A stretch of 64,000 nucleotides of DNA. It comes from Haloimpatiens sp. FM7315. GTDB taxonomy: Bacteria > Bacillota > Clostridia > Clostridiales > Clostridiaceae. The position numbers were made by a program, and so were the translations under genes. This document shows, in pieces, positions 39,206 to 50,505 of this stretch. Within the stretch, counting starts at the first letter, position 1. Every line of letters begins with the position of its first letter. Under the pieces are notes generated by a model. The model was not told where the DNA came from, did not search any database, and worked only from the letters and a program-made list of their open reading frames with translations. The stretch is taken from the NCBI GenBank assembly GCA_041861885.1, contig JBGVUE010000001.1, positions 1,662,001 through 1,726,000 of the forward strand. The letters run 5' to 3'.

Positions 39206-40231
39206 TTAACTTTTTAAGTAACTTCTTCTTAGCTGCCCACATGCTGCATTAATATCTGATCCCATTTCTCTTCTAATAGTAGTTTCTATGCCATTTTTTA
39301 TCAATATATTCCTAAATTTTGATATATTTTCTAAAGAAGACTTCTTTAATTCATTTTCTTTTATCTCGTTTACTGGTATCAAATTAACATGACATAATAG
39401 TCCATGTAAAGCCCCACTTAACTCTTCAGCTAATTGTGAACTATCATTAAAATCTTTAACTAAAGCATATTCGAAGGTTACTCTTCTGTTGGTTTTTTCT
39501 ATGTATTCCTTGCAAGCTCCTAAAAGTTCCTTTATAGAATATTTATTAGCTATAGGCATAACTTGTTTTCTTAAAAAATCATTAGGTGCGTGTAGTGACA
39601 CTGCTAAAGTTATTTGAAAATCTTCTTTTGCTAACTCATTAATTTTAGGAACTATCCCGCAGGTAGACAAAGTTATATGTCTCATTCCTATATTTAAGCC
39701 ATTTTTCATATTTATACATCTAATGAACTTAATAACATTGTCATAATTATCAAGTGGTTCTCCACTACCCATAAGAACCACATTAGAAATTCTTTCGCCT
39801 ACTTCATTTTGTGCTTTTAAAATCTGAGCTAATATTTCACCTGAAGTAAGGTTTCTAATCATTCCCTCTATAGTAGATGCACAAAATTTACATCCCATTC
39901 TACAACCAACTTGAGTGGAAACACATATAGTATTTCCATGTTTATATTTCATTACTACTGATTCTATTAAATTTCCATCTTCATAGGCAAATAAGAACTT
40001 ATATGTATCATCATCCTTAGATTGTAATTTTGCTACAGTCCTTGGCAAACCTAATCTAAAGCTCTTTTCTAATGTACTAAGTAGATTTTTAGGTATATTA
40101 TTCATTTCACTAAACTCAAAAACTCCGTTATATATCCAATCAAATATTTGTTTAGCTCTAAAAGCCTTTTCTCCATTTTGAACCATCCATGCTTTTAATT
40201 GGTCCAAATTCATATCTAAAATATTTTGCAT
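39206..40231 (-). CDS. rlmN: 23S rRNA/tRNA (adenine-C2)-methyltransferase RlmN
   Basis: Radical SAM enzyme with the cluster motif GCRMGCKFC and the conserved second Cys (ACGQL) at the C-terminus (AACGQLRRS), which carries the methyl intermediate. Methylates A2503 of 23S rRNA and A37 of some tRNAs. 341 residues, no break. It sits between rsmB and stp in the usual order. Confidence 0.97.
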   Translation of the reverse strand: MQNILDMNLDQLKAWMVQNGEKAFRAKQIFDWIYNGVFEFSEMNNIPKNLLSTLEKSFRLGLPRTVAKLQSKDDDTYKFLFAYEDGNLIESVVMKYKHGNTICVSTQVGCRMGCKFCASTIEGMIRNLTSGEILAQILKAQNEVGERISNVVLMGSGEPLDNYDNVIKFIRCINMKNGLNIGMRHITLSTCGIVPKINELAKEDFQITLAVSLHAPNDFLRKQVMPIANKYSIKELLGACKEYIEKTNRRVTFEYALVKDFNDSSQLAEELSGALHGLLCHVNLIPVNEIKENELKKSSLENISKFRNILIKNGIETTIRREMGSDINAACGQLRRSYLKS

Positions 40232-40240
40232 ATATTACAC

Positions 40241-41566
40241 CTACCATTGTTTTTTTATTTTCGCCATAAAGAACCCATCCATACCTTCATTAGGAATTAC
40301 CGTCAAAGTCTCATTATCATTGTAAATTATATTATCTACTTTTCCAAAATATATTTTTTCCATTTTGAAATTACTATTGTTTTTTATAAACCAATCTATA
40401 TTTTTTTCATTTTCTTCTTTATTTAATGTACATGTCGAATATATTAGCATTCCACCAGGTTTAACATACCTTGAAGCGGTAAGCATTATATTCCTTTGTA
40501 TTTGAATTAATTCTTTTAACTCATTTATATTTTTATTCCACTTGATTTCAGGTTTTTTTCTTATAATTCCAAGTCCAGAACAAGGCACATCAATAAGAAC
40601 CCTATCTGCAATCTCATTTAGTTCTTCCTTATATTTAGTTGCATCTAATAAATCACACTTAATATTTATAAGACCTAACCTTGAAGCGTTATCCTGAATT
40701 AACTTCAATTTATGCTCATGAATATCAAAGGCCAGTACTTCTCCAGTATTCTCCATAATTTCAGCAATATGCGTAGTTTTTCCACCTGGTGCACTACATA
40801 AATCAAGAACCTTCATATGCTTTTTTAAGTCCATTATGGTTGCAACTAACATAGCACTTTCATCTTGTACAGTTACAAGCCCATCTTTAAATAGCGGATT
40901 CTTTTCTATACTTTTTCCTTTTAATATTCTAAGAGCCTCTGGACATATTACCCCTTCTTTAAAAGTATATCCAAGATTTTCTAGATCACTTATTACTTCA
41001 TCATATGTAATTTTTATGTTATTAACTCTGACTGTTACATCTGGAATCTCATTTAGACCATTAAATATTTTTTCTGAAGTTTCCTTTCCATACTGTTTTA
41101 AAAACATCTTTACCATCCATTTAGGAAATGAATAACGAAATGCCAACTTGTCTTCTAAAGAAGCACTAGAATCTTCAAAGTCTTTATTTCGCAAATAATT
41201 CCTTAAAACACCGTTTACAAATTTAGATACTTTAGGTGAAACATACTTTTTGCTTAAATTTACAGCTTCATTAACCACTGCAAAATCTGGTATTCTTTGA
41301 AGATACCTAATTTGATAAATAGCACTTCGAAGAATGTTTAAAACTGTAGGATCAACACTTTTAGTTCCTTTTTTAATAAATTTATTTAATATAAAATCAA
41401 TTGTATATTTATATCTCACTGTTCCATATACAACCTCTGTTATAAGCCCTATATCTTTGGAATTTAAATCATATTTTTTTAAATTACTATCTAAAGCTAT
41501 ATTTGAATAAGCTTTATTTATCAATACTTCATTTAATATCTTAACTACAATCTCTCTACTATTCAT
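40241..41566 (-). CDS. rsmB: 16S rRNA (cytosine967-C5)-methyltransferase RsmB
   Basis: N-terminal NusB-like domain (SREIVVKILNEVLINKAYSN), then the methyltransferase with CSAPGGKTTHIAE, the catalytic Cys in DVPCSGLG, and STCTLNKEENE. 441 residues. It lies between rlmN and the YugP gene. Confidence 0.95.
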   Translation of the reverse strand: MNSREIVVKILNEVLINKAYSNIALDSNLKKYDLNSKDIGLITEVVYGTVRYKYTIDFILNKFIKKGTKSVDPTVLNILRSAIYQIRYLQRIPDFAVVNEAVNLSKKYVSPKVSKFVNGVLRNYLRNKDFEDSSASLEDKLAFRYSFPKWMVKMFLKQYGKETSEKIFNGLNEIPDVTVRVNNIKITYDEVISDLENLGYTFKEGVICPEALRILKGKSIEKNPLFKDGLVTVQDESAMLVATIMDLKKHMKVLDLCSAPGGKTTHIAEIMENTGEVLAFDIHEHKLKLIQDNASRLGLINIKCDLLDATKYKEELNEIADRVLIDVPCSGLGIIRKKPEIKWNKNINELKELIQIQRNIMLTASRYVKPGGMLIYSTCTLNKEENEKNIDWFIKNNSNFKMEKIYFGKVDNIIYNDNETLTVIPNEGMDGFFMAKIKKQW

Positions 41567-41579
41567 ATTCTACCTCTTA

Positions 41580-42269
41580 TTAATCTTCATTTCTACTTAA
41601 AATTAGTAATCTAATTAGTTGTGACACAGCCATTAACGTAGCTGCAACATAGGTCATAGCAGCTGCCTTTAAAACTTTCTTAGCACCTTTATTTTCATCA
41701 CCATATAAAATTCCTCTATCTTCTATAATTTTTAAAGCTCTATTTGATGCATCAAATTCTACCGGTAATGTAATTACATGAAAAAGAACAACTATACTAA
41801 ACATTATTATACCAAAATTAATTAATGGCTTTAATTTAAATATCATTCCTGCAACAAAGAGAATCCATGATGCATTAGAGCCAATATTTGCAGCTGGTAC
41901 AATAGAATTTCTTAAAATTAAAGGGAAATATCTTAATCTATGTTGTATTGCATGACCTGTCTCGTGAGCTGCAACACCTATTGCGGCCACAGAAGAACCA
42001 TAATATACATCATTTGAAAGCCTCATAACTCTGTTTCTAGGATCATAATGGTCCGAAAGCTTACCACCTGTAATTTCTACTGGTATATCATAAAGTCCAT
42101 TAGAATCTAAAAGCATTCTAGCTACTTTTGCTCCAGTATATCCATTTATACTATTCACTCTAGAGTACTTTGAAAAAGTTGAATTAACTTTAGTTTGTGC
42201 CCAAAAGGAAATTATCATTGCAGGTATAATAAGCATGATTGTATTATCGTACCAAAACATAAAATTCAC
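41580..42269 (-). CDS. YugP-family membrane zinc metalloprotease
   Basis: 229 residues with an N-terminal TM segment (MLIIPAMIISFWAQ) and the zinc motif GVAAHETGHAIQH (HExxH form), followed by other TM segments (NIGSNASWILFVAGMIF, FHVITLPVEFDASN). Common between rsmB and fmt in clostridia; the substrate is unknown, and it is unrelated to HtpX except for the catalytic pattern. Confidence 0.85.
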   Translation of the reverse strand: MNFMFWYDNTIMLIIPAMIISFWAQTKVNSTFSKYSRVNSINGYTGAKVARMLLDSNGLYDIPVEITGGKLSDHYDPRNRVMRLSNDVYYGSSVAAIGVAAHETGHAIQHRLRYFPLILRNSIVPAANIGSNASWILFVAGMIFKLKPLINFGIIMFSIVVLFHVITLPVEFDASNRALKIIEDRGILYGDENKGAKKVLKAAAMTYVAATLMAVSQLIRLLILSRNED

Positions 42270-42300
42270 CCCTTAATATATATTTACCATTGTTTAATTT

Positions 42301-43227
42301 TTAGCACATCAAGGTACCTACTTCAACAGTATTTCCTTTTATAAATTCTTTTACTTCCAAAGGTTTTTTGCCAGGAATTTGTACTTTTGTTACTAATAAA
42401 GTATTTTCTAAACAAGCTACTTCTATACCTTCTTTAGAAACATTTAGTATAGTTCCTGGTTTATTATTTACATTTTTCTCTAAAACTTTTGCTTCATAAA
42501 TTTTCATAACTATATTGTTATATTCTGTACGAGCAATTGGATGAGGATTTAATCCTCTTATTAGATTATTTATTTCTTTGGCGGTCATTTCCCAGTTAAT
42601 TCTAGCCATTTCCTTTGATATCATTGATGCATAAGAGCTAAGTGAATCTTCTTGCTTTTTATGTTCAATACTATTGAAATTCTTTATAGTCTTAACTAGT
42701 AGTGTAGCTCCATTTTTACTTAGAATATCATGTAACTGTCCGTAGGTCATGTTCTCTGTTATTTCTACTTCTTCTCTAAGAAGCATATCCCCGGTGTCAA
42801 TGCCCTCTGCCATCATCATAGTAGTATTTCCAGTTTTAGTTTCTCCATTTATCAATGCAAAATTTATAGGTGCTGCTCCTCTGTATTTTGGAAGAAGTGA
42901 AGCATGAAGATTTATACAACCATACTTTGGTATATCCAGTATTTCTTTAGGTAGGATTTGACCAAAGGCAACTACAACAATAAAATCTGGCTTTATGTTA
43001 ACTAATTCCTTTATTAGATTTTCATCTTTTCTTATTCTTAGTGGTTGGTAAACTGGAATATTATGCTCCACTGCCACATTTTTTATAGGAGGCATAATTA
43101 TTTTTTTACCTCTACCCTTAGGTCTATCAGGCTGAGTAACTACTGCTTTTACATTAAATTTTTCTATCATCAAATTTAAAGAAGGAACTGAAAATTCTGG
43201 AGTCCCCATAAAGACTATATTAAACAT
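42301..43227 (-). CDS. fmt: Methionyl-tRNA formyltransferase
   Basis: Formylates initiator Met-tRNA. Motifs GTPEFSVPSLNLMI, HNIPVYQPLR, FGQILPKEIL, NLHASLLPKYRGAAPI (catalytic) and DTGDMLLREE. About 308 residues. The start at 43227 has GGAG 6 bases upstream and overlaps the def stop region; the in-frame start 43239 lies inside def. Works with Def, directly upstream. Confidence 0.96.
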   Translation of the reverse strand: MFNIVFMGTPEFSVPSLNLMIEKFNVKAVVTQPDRPKGRGKKIIMPPIKNVAVEHNIPVYQPLRIRKDENLIKELVNIKPDFIVVVAFGQILPKEILDIPKYGCINLHASLLPKYRGAAPINFALINGETKTGNTTMMMAEGIDTGDMLLREEVEITENMTYGQLHDILSKNGATLLVKTIKNFNSIEHKKQEDSLSSYASMISKEMARINWEMTAKEINNLIRGLNPHPIARTEYNNIVMKIYEAKVLEKNVNNKPGTILNVSKEGIEVACLENTLLVTKVQIPGKKPLEVKEFIKGNTVEVGTLMC

Positions 43228-43228
43228 A

Positions 43229-43677
43229 CTATTCTCCACCTTCTATAACTTTATCAATAAACAATATTCCATCTAAATGATCTATTTCATGACAAAAAGC
43301 TCTTGCTAAAAGCCCCTTACCTTTTAATATTACTTCCTCTCCCTTTTCATTTTGAGCTTTTACTTTAACCTCATCTGGTCTTTCTACTTTCCCTTGTGAA
43401 CCTGGAATGCTTAAACATCCTTCAATATCTACAGCCTTTCCCTTAGTTTCAATTATTTCTGGATTTATAATTACTATAGGTCCTTCTCCTACGTCGATAA
43501 CGGCTATTCTCTTCAATATACCAATTTGTGGTGCTGCAAGTCCTACTCCATCAGCTTTATACATAGTTTCTTTCATATCCTCAATTAATGTAATTATCCT
43601 ATGGTCTATGTTCTCAACTTTTCTACATTTTTTCTTAAAATTTCGTCTCCATTAACTCTTATATTTCTTAAAGCCAT
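43229..43677 (-). CDS. def: Peptide deformylase (frame broken near N-terminus)
   Basis: Removes formyl from nascent proteins. Zinc/iron motifs: [18 protein letters not shown] (metal Cys) and HEIDHLDG (HExxH-type). The raw frame lacks the N-terminus. One base added in the T6 run 43628-43633 gives [14 protein letters not shown] and then [11 protein letters not shown], starting at ATG 43677 after GGGAG. About 149 residues, the correct size. Confidence 0.95.
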
Positions 43678-43698
43678 TAAAAAAACTCCCTTCTATTT

Positions 43699-45901
43699 TT
43701 AAAGCATATTAATCGGATTTATATCCATACTAACTCTTATACTATTATAATCTTCTTTAATTAATTCATAAACGATATTTTTGATTTTTTTGCATATTCC
43801 AAATTTATTTGTCCTTTTAATATAATCTGCCATCTAAAACTGTTTTTGATTTTAGAAATACTGCAAGGGCAAGGCCCTAACATATCGATTTTATCACAAG
43901 ATTCTATAAAACTTTTTAAATATATACCAACTTTCTGTATATTTTTTATTAAAACATCCTCATATTCACTATTCATATTTATACATAGCATATCTAAAAA
44001 GGGGGATAGTTCATATCTTTTCTTATGGATATTTCCCTATTGTAGAATCCTTCATAATCATTTAAAGCAGCGCACTTTATGCTATAGCTATCTGGGCTAT
44101 AAGTCTGAATTACAACTTTTCCTTTATTTTTTCCCCTACCTGCTCTTCCCGAAACCTGAGTTATAAGTTGAAATGTCCTTTCAGAAGCCCTAAAATCAGG
44201 TAAATTTAAAGATAAGTCCGCTGCAATAATACCTACTAAAGTAACATTTGGAAAATCTAACCCCTTAGCTATCATCTGAGTACCAATTAATATATCTGCT
44301 TTATGATTTTTAAAGCTTTCATACATATATTCATAAGAATGTTTTTTTCTTGTTGTATCAAAATCCATTCTTATGGTTTTTGCTTTAGGGAAGTACTTAT
44401 GTACATCCTTTTCCACTCTTTCGGTACCTATTCCAAAATATTTTACATACTTACTCCCACATTGTGGGCAGCTCTTTGGCACAATATTCTTAGTGCCACA
44501 ATAATGACAGCTTAAGCATTCACTATCATTATGATAAGTAAGGGATATGTCACAATTCTTACATTTAAACACATAACCACATTGTCTACAAGAAACAAAA
44601 GTAGAAAATCCTCTTCTATTTAAGAACAAAATACATTGTTGCTTTTTATTTAATGCATTATCTATACTTTTGAATAGCTCCTCACTAAATATAGTTCTAT
44701 TATTTTTTAACAGTTCTTCTCTCATATCAACAATTTTTACTTCAGGCAAATAGGAGCCATCAACTCTGTTCTTTATAGATAATAAATTTATACTTCCTTC
44801 TTTTGCATTGTAATAGGTCTCTATACTTGGGGTAGCTGATCCTAAAATTACTTTACATCCCTCTATTTTACTTCTCATTACAGCTATTTCGTAAGCACTA
44901 TATTTAGGTGAACTTTCAGATTTATAACTTCCCTCATGTTCTTCATCTATTACAATCAGTCCTAAATTTGAAAAAGGCAAAAATATAGCCGACCTAGCAC
45001 CTACTGCAAGTTTAACCTTATTGTTTTTAACCCTTAGCCACTCATCAAATCTTTCACCATCAGATAGTTTGCTATGAAATACTGCAATATCCTTTCCAAA
45101 TCTACCCTTAAATCTTTCTACCATTTGAGGTGTTAAAGCTATTTCTGGAACTAATATTATAGATTCCATATCTTTTTTCATCATTATGCTTACCAAATGC
45201 ATATATATTTCAGTTTTTCCACTTCCAGTTATTCCATGAATCAATGATATAGTTTTATTACTGTTCATTATAGAATCAACTACTCTTCTTTGATCATCAT
45301 TTAAAACTTTTTCCTTGTACTCTTTATATATTCTTTGATCGAATCTATTTACTACAACTTCGTTTTCAACAAAAAAGCCATGTTTAATTAAAGTGTTTAT
45401 TGAAGAAATAGACACATTATACTTTTTACTTATTGCGCTTTTACTCAAAGACCCATTATGTTCTTTTACTAATTCATAAATTATAATATATGGTTCTTTA
45501 ACATACTTTCCTTCAAGAGGGCTTTTAAGAGATATAACCTTACTCATTTTTGCCCCCATACCCTTTTGTACAGAGCTTGGAACTATACATTTTATGCAAT
45601 CTAAATAGGTACATAAGTATTTTCTTTTCATTAATTTTATAAGTTCTATATCTCTATTATCTAAAAGTGGATACCCCTCATTTAAATATTTTATAAATTT
45701 AATATTTTTAATATTTTTATCTAATTTATCAAACAATTCAACTACGTAAGCTACTATTACTCTATTCCCTTTTCCAAAGGGAACCTTAACCTTAGAACCT
45801 ACTTTAATGCTACTTTTAAATTTATCAGGTACTTCATAAGTAAAAATTCTATCTACTTGCTCCGATTCATTTTCTACTATAACACCAGCATATTTACACA
45901 C
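43699..45901 (-). CDS. priA: Primosomal protein N' (PriA helicase; two frame breaks)
   Basis: Restarts stalled replication. Walker A GITGSGKTEIYMHL, DEEHEGSYK, GSATPSIET, a zinc-binding domain with CXXC pairs (QCGYVFKC, HYCGTKN) and QVSGRAGRG. Repairs: the A5 run 43996-44000 after NYPPF joins the short second half, and the T7 run 43785-43791 restores the tail RVSMDINPINML with a stop at 43699. Start GTG 45901, giving VCKYAGVIVENESEQ behind AAGGGTG; the longer frame overlaps coaBC. About 735 residues. Confidence 0.94.
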
Positions 45902-45925
45902 ATTATCACCCTTTTTTGAGCATAA

Positions 45926-45948
45926 TGAAAAAAGCGCATCAGCGCTTT
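45926..45948 (-). terminator. Terminator at the coaBC end
   Basis: AAGCGC (45932-45937) pairs with GCGCTT (45942-45947) around TGAT, which includes the coaBC stop, and is followed on the minus strand by U4. It ends 25 bases upstream of priA, so it may partly separate the two. Confidence 0.65.
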
Positions 45949-47126
45949 CCATTTATTAAATTAAATAATTCTCTTGCAATCATACGTTTAGGCATTTTTT
46001 CTAATAATATCTTTTGTCCATCTTTACATAAAACAGTTACTTTATTATAGGATGAAGCAAATCCAGTATCCTTAGAAGTTATATCATTTGCCACTATGTA
46101 ATCTAAATTCTTTTTTGTAATTTTATTTCAGCATTTTTTATTAATTCCTGACTTTCAGCAGCAAAACCAACTAATATTTGTTTTTCTTTAATATCACCTA
46201 GCTTTTTTAATATATCGCTGTCTTTTATTAAATTTAAAGTTAGTTTTCCATCTATTTTTTTATCTTTTCGCTGGAATATGACTGAGGCTTATAATCAGCT
46301 ACAGCTGCAGATTTAACAACTACATCTTGATCTTTATAGTTATCTAAAACTGCATTCAACATCTCACTATTTGTATTTACTGAAATAAATTTAACCCCAA
46401 AAGGCCTTCTTAAACTACTAGGTCCAGATATTAAAGTAACATCAGCTCCTCTATCCCTAGCTTCCTCAGCTATAGAATATCCCATTTTTCCACTAGATCT
46501 ATTTGTAATATACCTAACCGGATCAATAGGTGCTATAGTCGGCCCTGCTGTTACTAAGACTTTTTTGCCTTTCATATCTTTAGGACAATCTAACATACCA
46601 ATTATAGTATCAGAAATAACATCTGTAGGGGCTAATTTTCCCTCACCTACATCACCACAAGCTAATCTTCCAGTATCAGGTAGAATAAATTCATAACCCA
46701 AACCTTTAAGTCTACTTATATTTTCTTGAACTATAGCATTAGTATACATATTAGTATTCATAGCTGGAGCAAAAACCACTTTTGATTTTGTCGCCATAAT
46801 AGTAGTGGAAAGCATGTCATCCGCTATACCATTTGAAACCTTTCCAATAATATTGGCAGTAGCCGGAATAATGGCAATCAAATCAGCTTTTTTGCCAAAG
46901 AAATATGTTGTATTTCCCAGTGTTTCGGTTCATCAAACATATCATTAATAACCATATTTTGACTTAGTGCTTGAAAGCTTAGGGGATTTACAAACTCACA
47001 AGCAGATTTTGTCATTATAACATGGACTTCTATACCTTGTTTTTTTAATCTACTAACAACATCTAAAGCCTTGTATACAGCTATTCCTCCCGTTACTCCT
47101 AATACTACAGTTTTTACTTTACACAT
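45939..47126 (-). CDS. coaBC: Bifunctional phosphopantothenoylcysteine decarboxylase/synthetase CoaBC (three frame breaks)
   Basis: Steps 2-3 of coenzyme A synthesis. CoaC part: VLGVTGGIAVYKALDVVSRL, APAMNTNMYTN (active His/Asn region). CoaB part: VLVTAGPTIAPIDPVRYITNRSSGKMG. Repairs lie in the T6 run 46888-46893, the T7 run 46255-46261 and the T6 run 46111-46116. The restored C-terminus contains NLDYIVANDITSKDTGFAS. About 396 residues. The raw breaks hide the third segment from a length cut-off. Confidence 0.94.
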
Positions 47127-47127
47127 A

Positions 47128-47355
47128 TTATTTTATTCCTTCTTTCCCCTCTTCTATGCAAAGTAATCCTCTATTTATTTCGTTTATAGCTATAGTAACT
47201 GGCTTAGTCGAATCAGTTTCAGTAAGTGGTTTTTCACCTTCTATAATTTGTCTTGCTCTTTTTGACGCAACGATAATCAACGAATATCTATTATCCACCT
47301 TACCTAATAGATCCATAAGAGGTGGTTCTATCATTGCTATTCCTTTTTTACTCAC
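47128..47355 (-). CDS. rpoZ: DNA-directed RNA polymerase omega subunit
   Basis: About 75 residues, IEPPLMDLLGKVDNRYSLII, ASKRARQII and KPVTIAINEINRG, the omega signature. It helps assemble the polymerase and senses ppGpp in some bacteria. I choose GTG 47355 (SD GGAG 8 bases upstream) over GTG 47364. It sits between gmk and coaBC as in Bacillus. Confidence 0.95.
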   Translation of the reverse strand: MSKKGIAMIEPPLMDLLGKVDNRYSLIIVASKRARQIIEGEKPLTETDSTKPVTIAINEINRGLLCIEEGKEGIK

Positions 47356-47368
47356 AAAAATCACTCCT

Positions 47369-47977
47369 TTAATTATTTAAAAACTCATTATCAATATCTT
47401 CTTTTACTTTATCTATTTTACACTTTTCTGATATTATTATGCTTTCTATCTTATTAACAGCATTTTCTACTGTATCATTAACTACTACATAATTGTACTT
47501 CTTTGAACACTTTATTTCACTCTTAGCTGAATTAAGTCTTATTCTTAAAGACTCCTCTGTTTCTGTCCCTCTGTTTATTATTCTATTTGTAAGTTCATCA
47601 ATAGAAGGTGGAATAATAAATATTAGTATTGCCTCATCATAAGCTTTCTTAACTTCAAGACCACCTTGAATATCTATCTCTAATATTACATCTTTGCCTT
47701 TTTCAAGCTTTTCTAAAACCTCTGATTTAGGAGTTCCATAGTAATTTTCGTATACTTTAGCATACTCTAAAAAATCCTTTGAACTTATTCTTCTTTCAAA
47801 CTCATCTTTATCTAAAAAATAATACTCTCTACCATGTTGTTCACCTTTTCTAGGTGTTCTAGTTGTAGCGGAAATTGAAAGCCAAAAATCATTTCTATTT
47901 AATAGTGCCTTACAAATTGTACCTTTTCCTGTGCCAGATGGCCCAGAAATCACTATCAATAAGCCTTTTGAGCCCAT
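47369..47977 (-). CDS. gmk: Guanylate kinase
   Basis: GMP to GDP. Walker A SGPSGTGKGTICKAL, then TTRTPRKGEQHGREYYF and ILEIDIQGG. 202 residues. The ATG overlaps the remA stop (TAATG), so the pair is coupled. Together remA-gmk-rpoZ-coaBC form one unit. Confidence 0.97.
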   Translation of the reverse strand: MGSKGLLIVISGPSGTGKGTICKALLNRNDFWLSISATTRTPRKGEQHGREYYFLDKDEFERRISSKDFLEYAKVYENYYGTPKSEVLEKLEKGKDVILEIDIQGGLEVKKAYDEAILIFIIPPSIDELTNRIINRGTETEESLRIRLNSAKSEIKCSKKYNYVVVNDTVENAVNKIESIIISEKCKIDKVKEDIDNEFLNN

Positions 47978-48249
47978 TACTCTTCAACCTCTTCTACTTC
48001 ATCTTCATCTTTTACAGATAATCTATGAGCTACAGTTTCTGGTTGAACTGCAGATAAAATAATATGATCACTATCAGTTATTATAACCGCTCTTGTTCTT
48101 CTTCCATAAGTTGCGTCTATAAGCATTCCTCTATCTCTTGCTTCTTGAATAATTCTCTTAATTGGAGCTGATTCTGGACTAACTATGGCAACTAGCCTAT
48201 TTGCTGATACTATATTTCCAAATCCTATGTTTATAAGTTTTATATTCAT
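47977..48249 (-). CDS. remA: RemA/YlzA regulator (DUF370)
   Basis: 90 residues, [33 protein letters not shown] and [13 protein letters not shown]. In Bacillus it activates biofilm-matrix genes by wrapping DNA in a ring. The acidic C-terminal tail is longer than in Bacillus. Very conserved across clostridia; its targets here are unknown. Confidence 0.93.
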   Translation of the reverse strand: MNIKLINIGFGNIVSANRLVAIVSPESAPIKRIIQEARDRGMLIDATYGRRTRAVIITDSDHIILSAVQPETVAHRLSVKDEDEVEEVEE

Positions 48250-48266
48250 ATAAATCCTCCTAAAAT

Positions 48267-49145
48267 TTATTCTACATTTTGTATTTGTTCTCTTATTTTT
48301 TCTATTTCACTTTTTAAACTTAATACTAAATTTGTTATATCTATATCATTAGCTTTTGATCCTATAGTGTTAGCCTCTCTATTCATCTCTTGAATTATAA
48401 AGTCAAGCTTTCTACCAATAGGTTCGCTTAAATTCATAGTCTGCTTCATTTGGTTTATGTGACTATTTAATCTTACAATTTCCTCATCTACACAAGCTTT
48501 ATCAGAAAAAAGAGCAACCTCCATAGCAAGTCTGTTTTCATCTACAATACAGCCCTCTAATAATTCTTTTAATCTTTGATTTAATTTTTGCTTATACTCT
48601 AAAGGAACTAAAGGTGCTCTTTTTTTAATGGCACTTACCATTCCAGTTATCTTATCACATCTAGATATTACATCTTCGTATAGTTTTTGTCCCTCTTTTG
48701 CTCTCATATTTATCAATAAATCAATTGCTGAATTTATTGGGTCTTTTAAATCATACCACATCTTGTCAAGGTCTTCTTCTTCATATTTTAAAGAAACTAC
48801 ATCTGGAAACCTTGCAACAAGGGATACTGAAATGTCATCTCTTACTTCATATTCATCTTTTATTTCTCTTAGACATTTCAAATAACTATCTGCTAAATTC
48901 TTATTTAATACTGCTTGTATCTCTTGATTGTTAAATGAATCTTGCGTTATAAAGACATCAACTTTTCCTCTTTTTATTTTTTCTCCAATTAATTTTCTGA
49001 TTTTATCCTCTAAAGGCAATAGTACTTTAGGTAATCTAATGTTTATATCTAAATACCTATGATTAACTGTCTTTATTTCAACTTGGAAGTTCCTTAGCTT
49101 ACCTTCAGAAAAAGCTCTTCCAAAACCAGTCATACTTTTAATCAT
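48267..49145 (-). CDS. yicC: YicC-family endoribonuclease
   Basis: 292 residues. [30 protein letters not shown] and [18 protein letters not shown] are the family landmarks; YicC is now known as an RNase/adaptor that degrades RNA. The start at ATG 49145 has GAAGG 9 bases upstream. It precedes remA-gmk-rpoZ as in other Firmicutes, with its own promoter. Confidence 0.92.
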   Translation of the reverse strand: MIKSMTGFGRAFSEGKLRNFQVEIKTVNHRYLDINIRLPKVLLPLEDKIRKLIGEKIKRGKVDVFITQDSFNNQEIQAVLNKNLADSYLKCLREIKDEYEVRDDISVSLVARFPDVVSLKYEEEDLDKMWYDLKDPINSAIDLLINMRAKEGQKLYEDVISRCDKITGMVSAIKKRAPLVPLEYKQKLNQRLKELLEGCIVDENRLAMEVALFSDKACVDEEIVRLNSHINQMKQTMNLSEPIGRKLDFIIQEMNREANTIGSKANDIDITNLVLSLKSEIEKIREQIQNVE

Positions 49146-49184
49146 TTTATTCATCCTTCCGGTCTTATTGAATTCATACTAATT

Positions 49185-49214
49185 ATTATACATAAAGATA
49201 TCTCTAAATTTCAA
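49185..49214 (-). promoter_or_regulatory. Promoter of the yicC-remA-gmk-rpoZ-coaBC operon
   Basis: TTGAAA (minus strand 49209-49214), 18-base spacer, TATAAT (49185-49190), about 40 bases before yicC. Confidence 0.65.
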
Positions 49215-49238
49215 GAGAAAAATGTCATTAGTGTGCAG

Positions 49239-50390
49239 TTATTTAATATTTTTTAAATTCTCTAAAACCTTTTTAATAATATCCGCTTCTTTTGTAAGAG
49301 CAATTCTAAAATAATTATACCCAAGTCTTCCAAAAGTATATCCAGGAGTTACTATTAATCCACACTTATAAATTAGCTCTTTACAATACTCGTCTGTTGT
49401 AAATCCTTTTGGCGTTTTACACCATAAATAAAAAGTGGATTCTGAGTCAAAATACTTTATTTTATATTTATCAAGTATTCCTTTTGCAATTCTACGTCTT
49501 ATATCATATATGTCTCTAGTTTTATTTATATACTCTCTATCTAACTTTAACGCTTCTACTGCAGCTTCTTGTACTGGAACATACTGTCCAGAATCAGTAA
49601 TTGTTTTAACCTTTAATATTTCTTTTAAAACCGTTGCATTTCCAACTACATAACCTATTCTAAAACCTGTCATATTATAAGTTTTAGATAAAGTACCAAA
49701 CTCTACACATTGTTTTTTATAATCAAAGGAAAGTAAGCTTAAAGGCTTTTTGCCTGACTGTATAATTTCTCCATAAGCATTATCATTACATAATACTATA
49801 TTATTACTATAACACATATTAATTATATTCTTATAAAAGTCTTCATTTGCACTAGCCCCTGTTGGATTATTTGGATAATTGATAAGAAATAGTTTACTTT
49901 TAGACATAATCTTCTCTGGGATATTATCTAAATTCGGAATATACCCATCCTCTTCATTTAATGGCAAAGTATAAGGAACTGCTCCCCACAAATATGCATT
50001 GTTTATATACACTGGATAAGCCGGATCTGGTACTATCATGTAATCTCCGATATCACAAACTGCTGGTATTATTTTGCTTATGCCTTCTTTGGAACCAATT
50101 AAAACTAGCACCTCATCTTTTTTTAAATCAACTGAATATACTTCTTTATAATATTTTATTATCTGGTTTTTAAGTTTTTCAATTCCCTCATAAGGTGGAT
50201 ACTTATTTGAACCAATCTTATATGCGTTTTCAGTTAAAGCTTTAAGTATATTCTCCTGAATTTCCAAATCCGGATCTCCAATGGATAAATCAATAATTTC
50301 TTTTCCTTCCCTTATAAACTTTTCTTTTAAATCACCCAATGCTTTAAATTCATAGTCTCCAATTTTATACATTCTATTATTTATTTTCAT
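49239..50390 (-). CDS. Class I/II PLP aminotransferase (LL-diaminopimelate aminotransferase-like)
   Basis: 383 residues. Fold-type I with substrate loop LSIGDPDLEI, NYPNNPTGASA, the PLP Lys in FGTLSKTYNMTGFRIGY, and the conserved Arg in FRIALT. Close to DapL-like and aspartate-family aminotransferases, which make LL-DAP for lysine and peptidoglycan. Substrate is not certain from motifs. ATG 50390 follows GGAGG. The asparaginase gene lies 115 bases upstream on the same strand. Confidence 0.82.
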   Translation of the reverse strand: MKINNRMYKIGDYEFKALGDLKEKFIREGKEIIDLSIGDPDLEIQENILKALTENAYKIGSNKYPPYEGIEKLKNQIIKYYKEVYSVDLKKDEVLVLIGSKEGISKIIPAVCDIGDYMIVPDPAYPVYINNAYLWGAVPYTLPLNEEDGYIPNLDNIPEKIMSKSKLFLINYPNNPTGASANEDFYKNIINMCYSNNIVLCNDNAYGEIIQSGKKPLSLLSFDYKKQCVEFGTLSKTYNMTGFRIGYVVGNATVLKEILKVKTITDSGQYVPVQEAAVEALKLDREYINKTRDIYDIRRRIAKGILDKYKIKYFDSESTFYLWCKTPKGFTTDEYCKELIYKCGLIVTPGYTFGRLGYNYFRIALTKEADIIKKVLENLKNIK

Positions 50391-50505
50391 TTTATTCCTC
50401 CATAAAAAATCTTTTAATTATTCTATTCATAACTATTCATAACTGTTACAAAACTAAGGAATAAAAGAACAATAAAAAAATTTATAGGGACTATTTTTTC
50501 TCTAA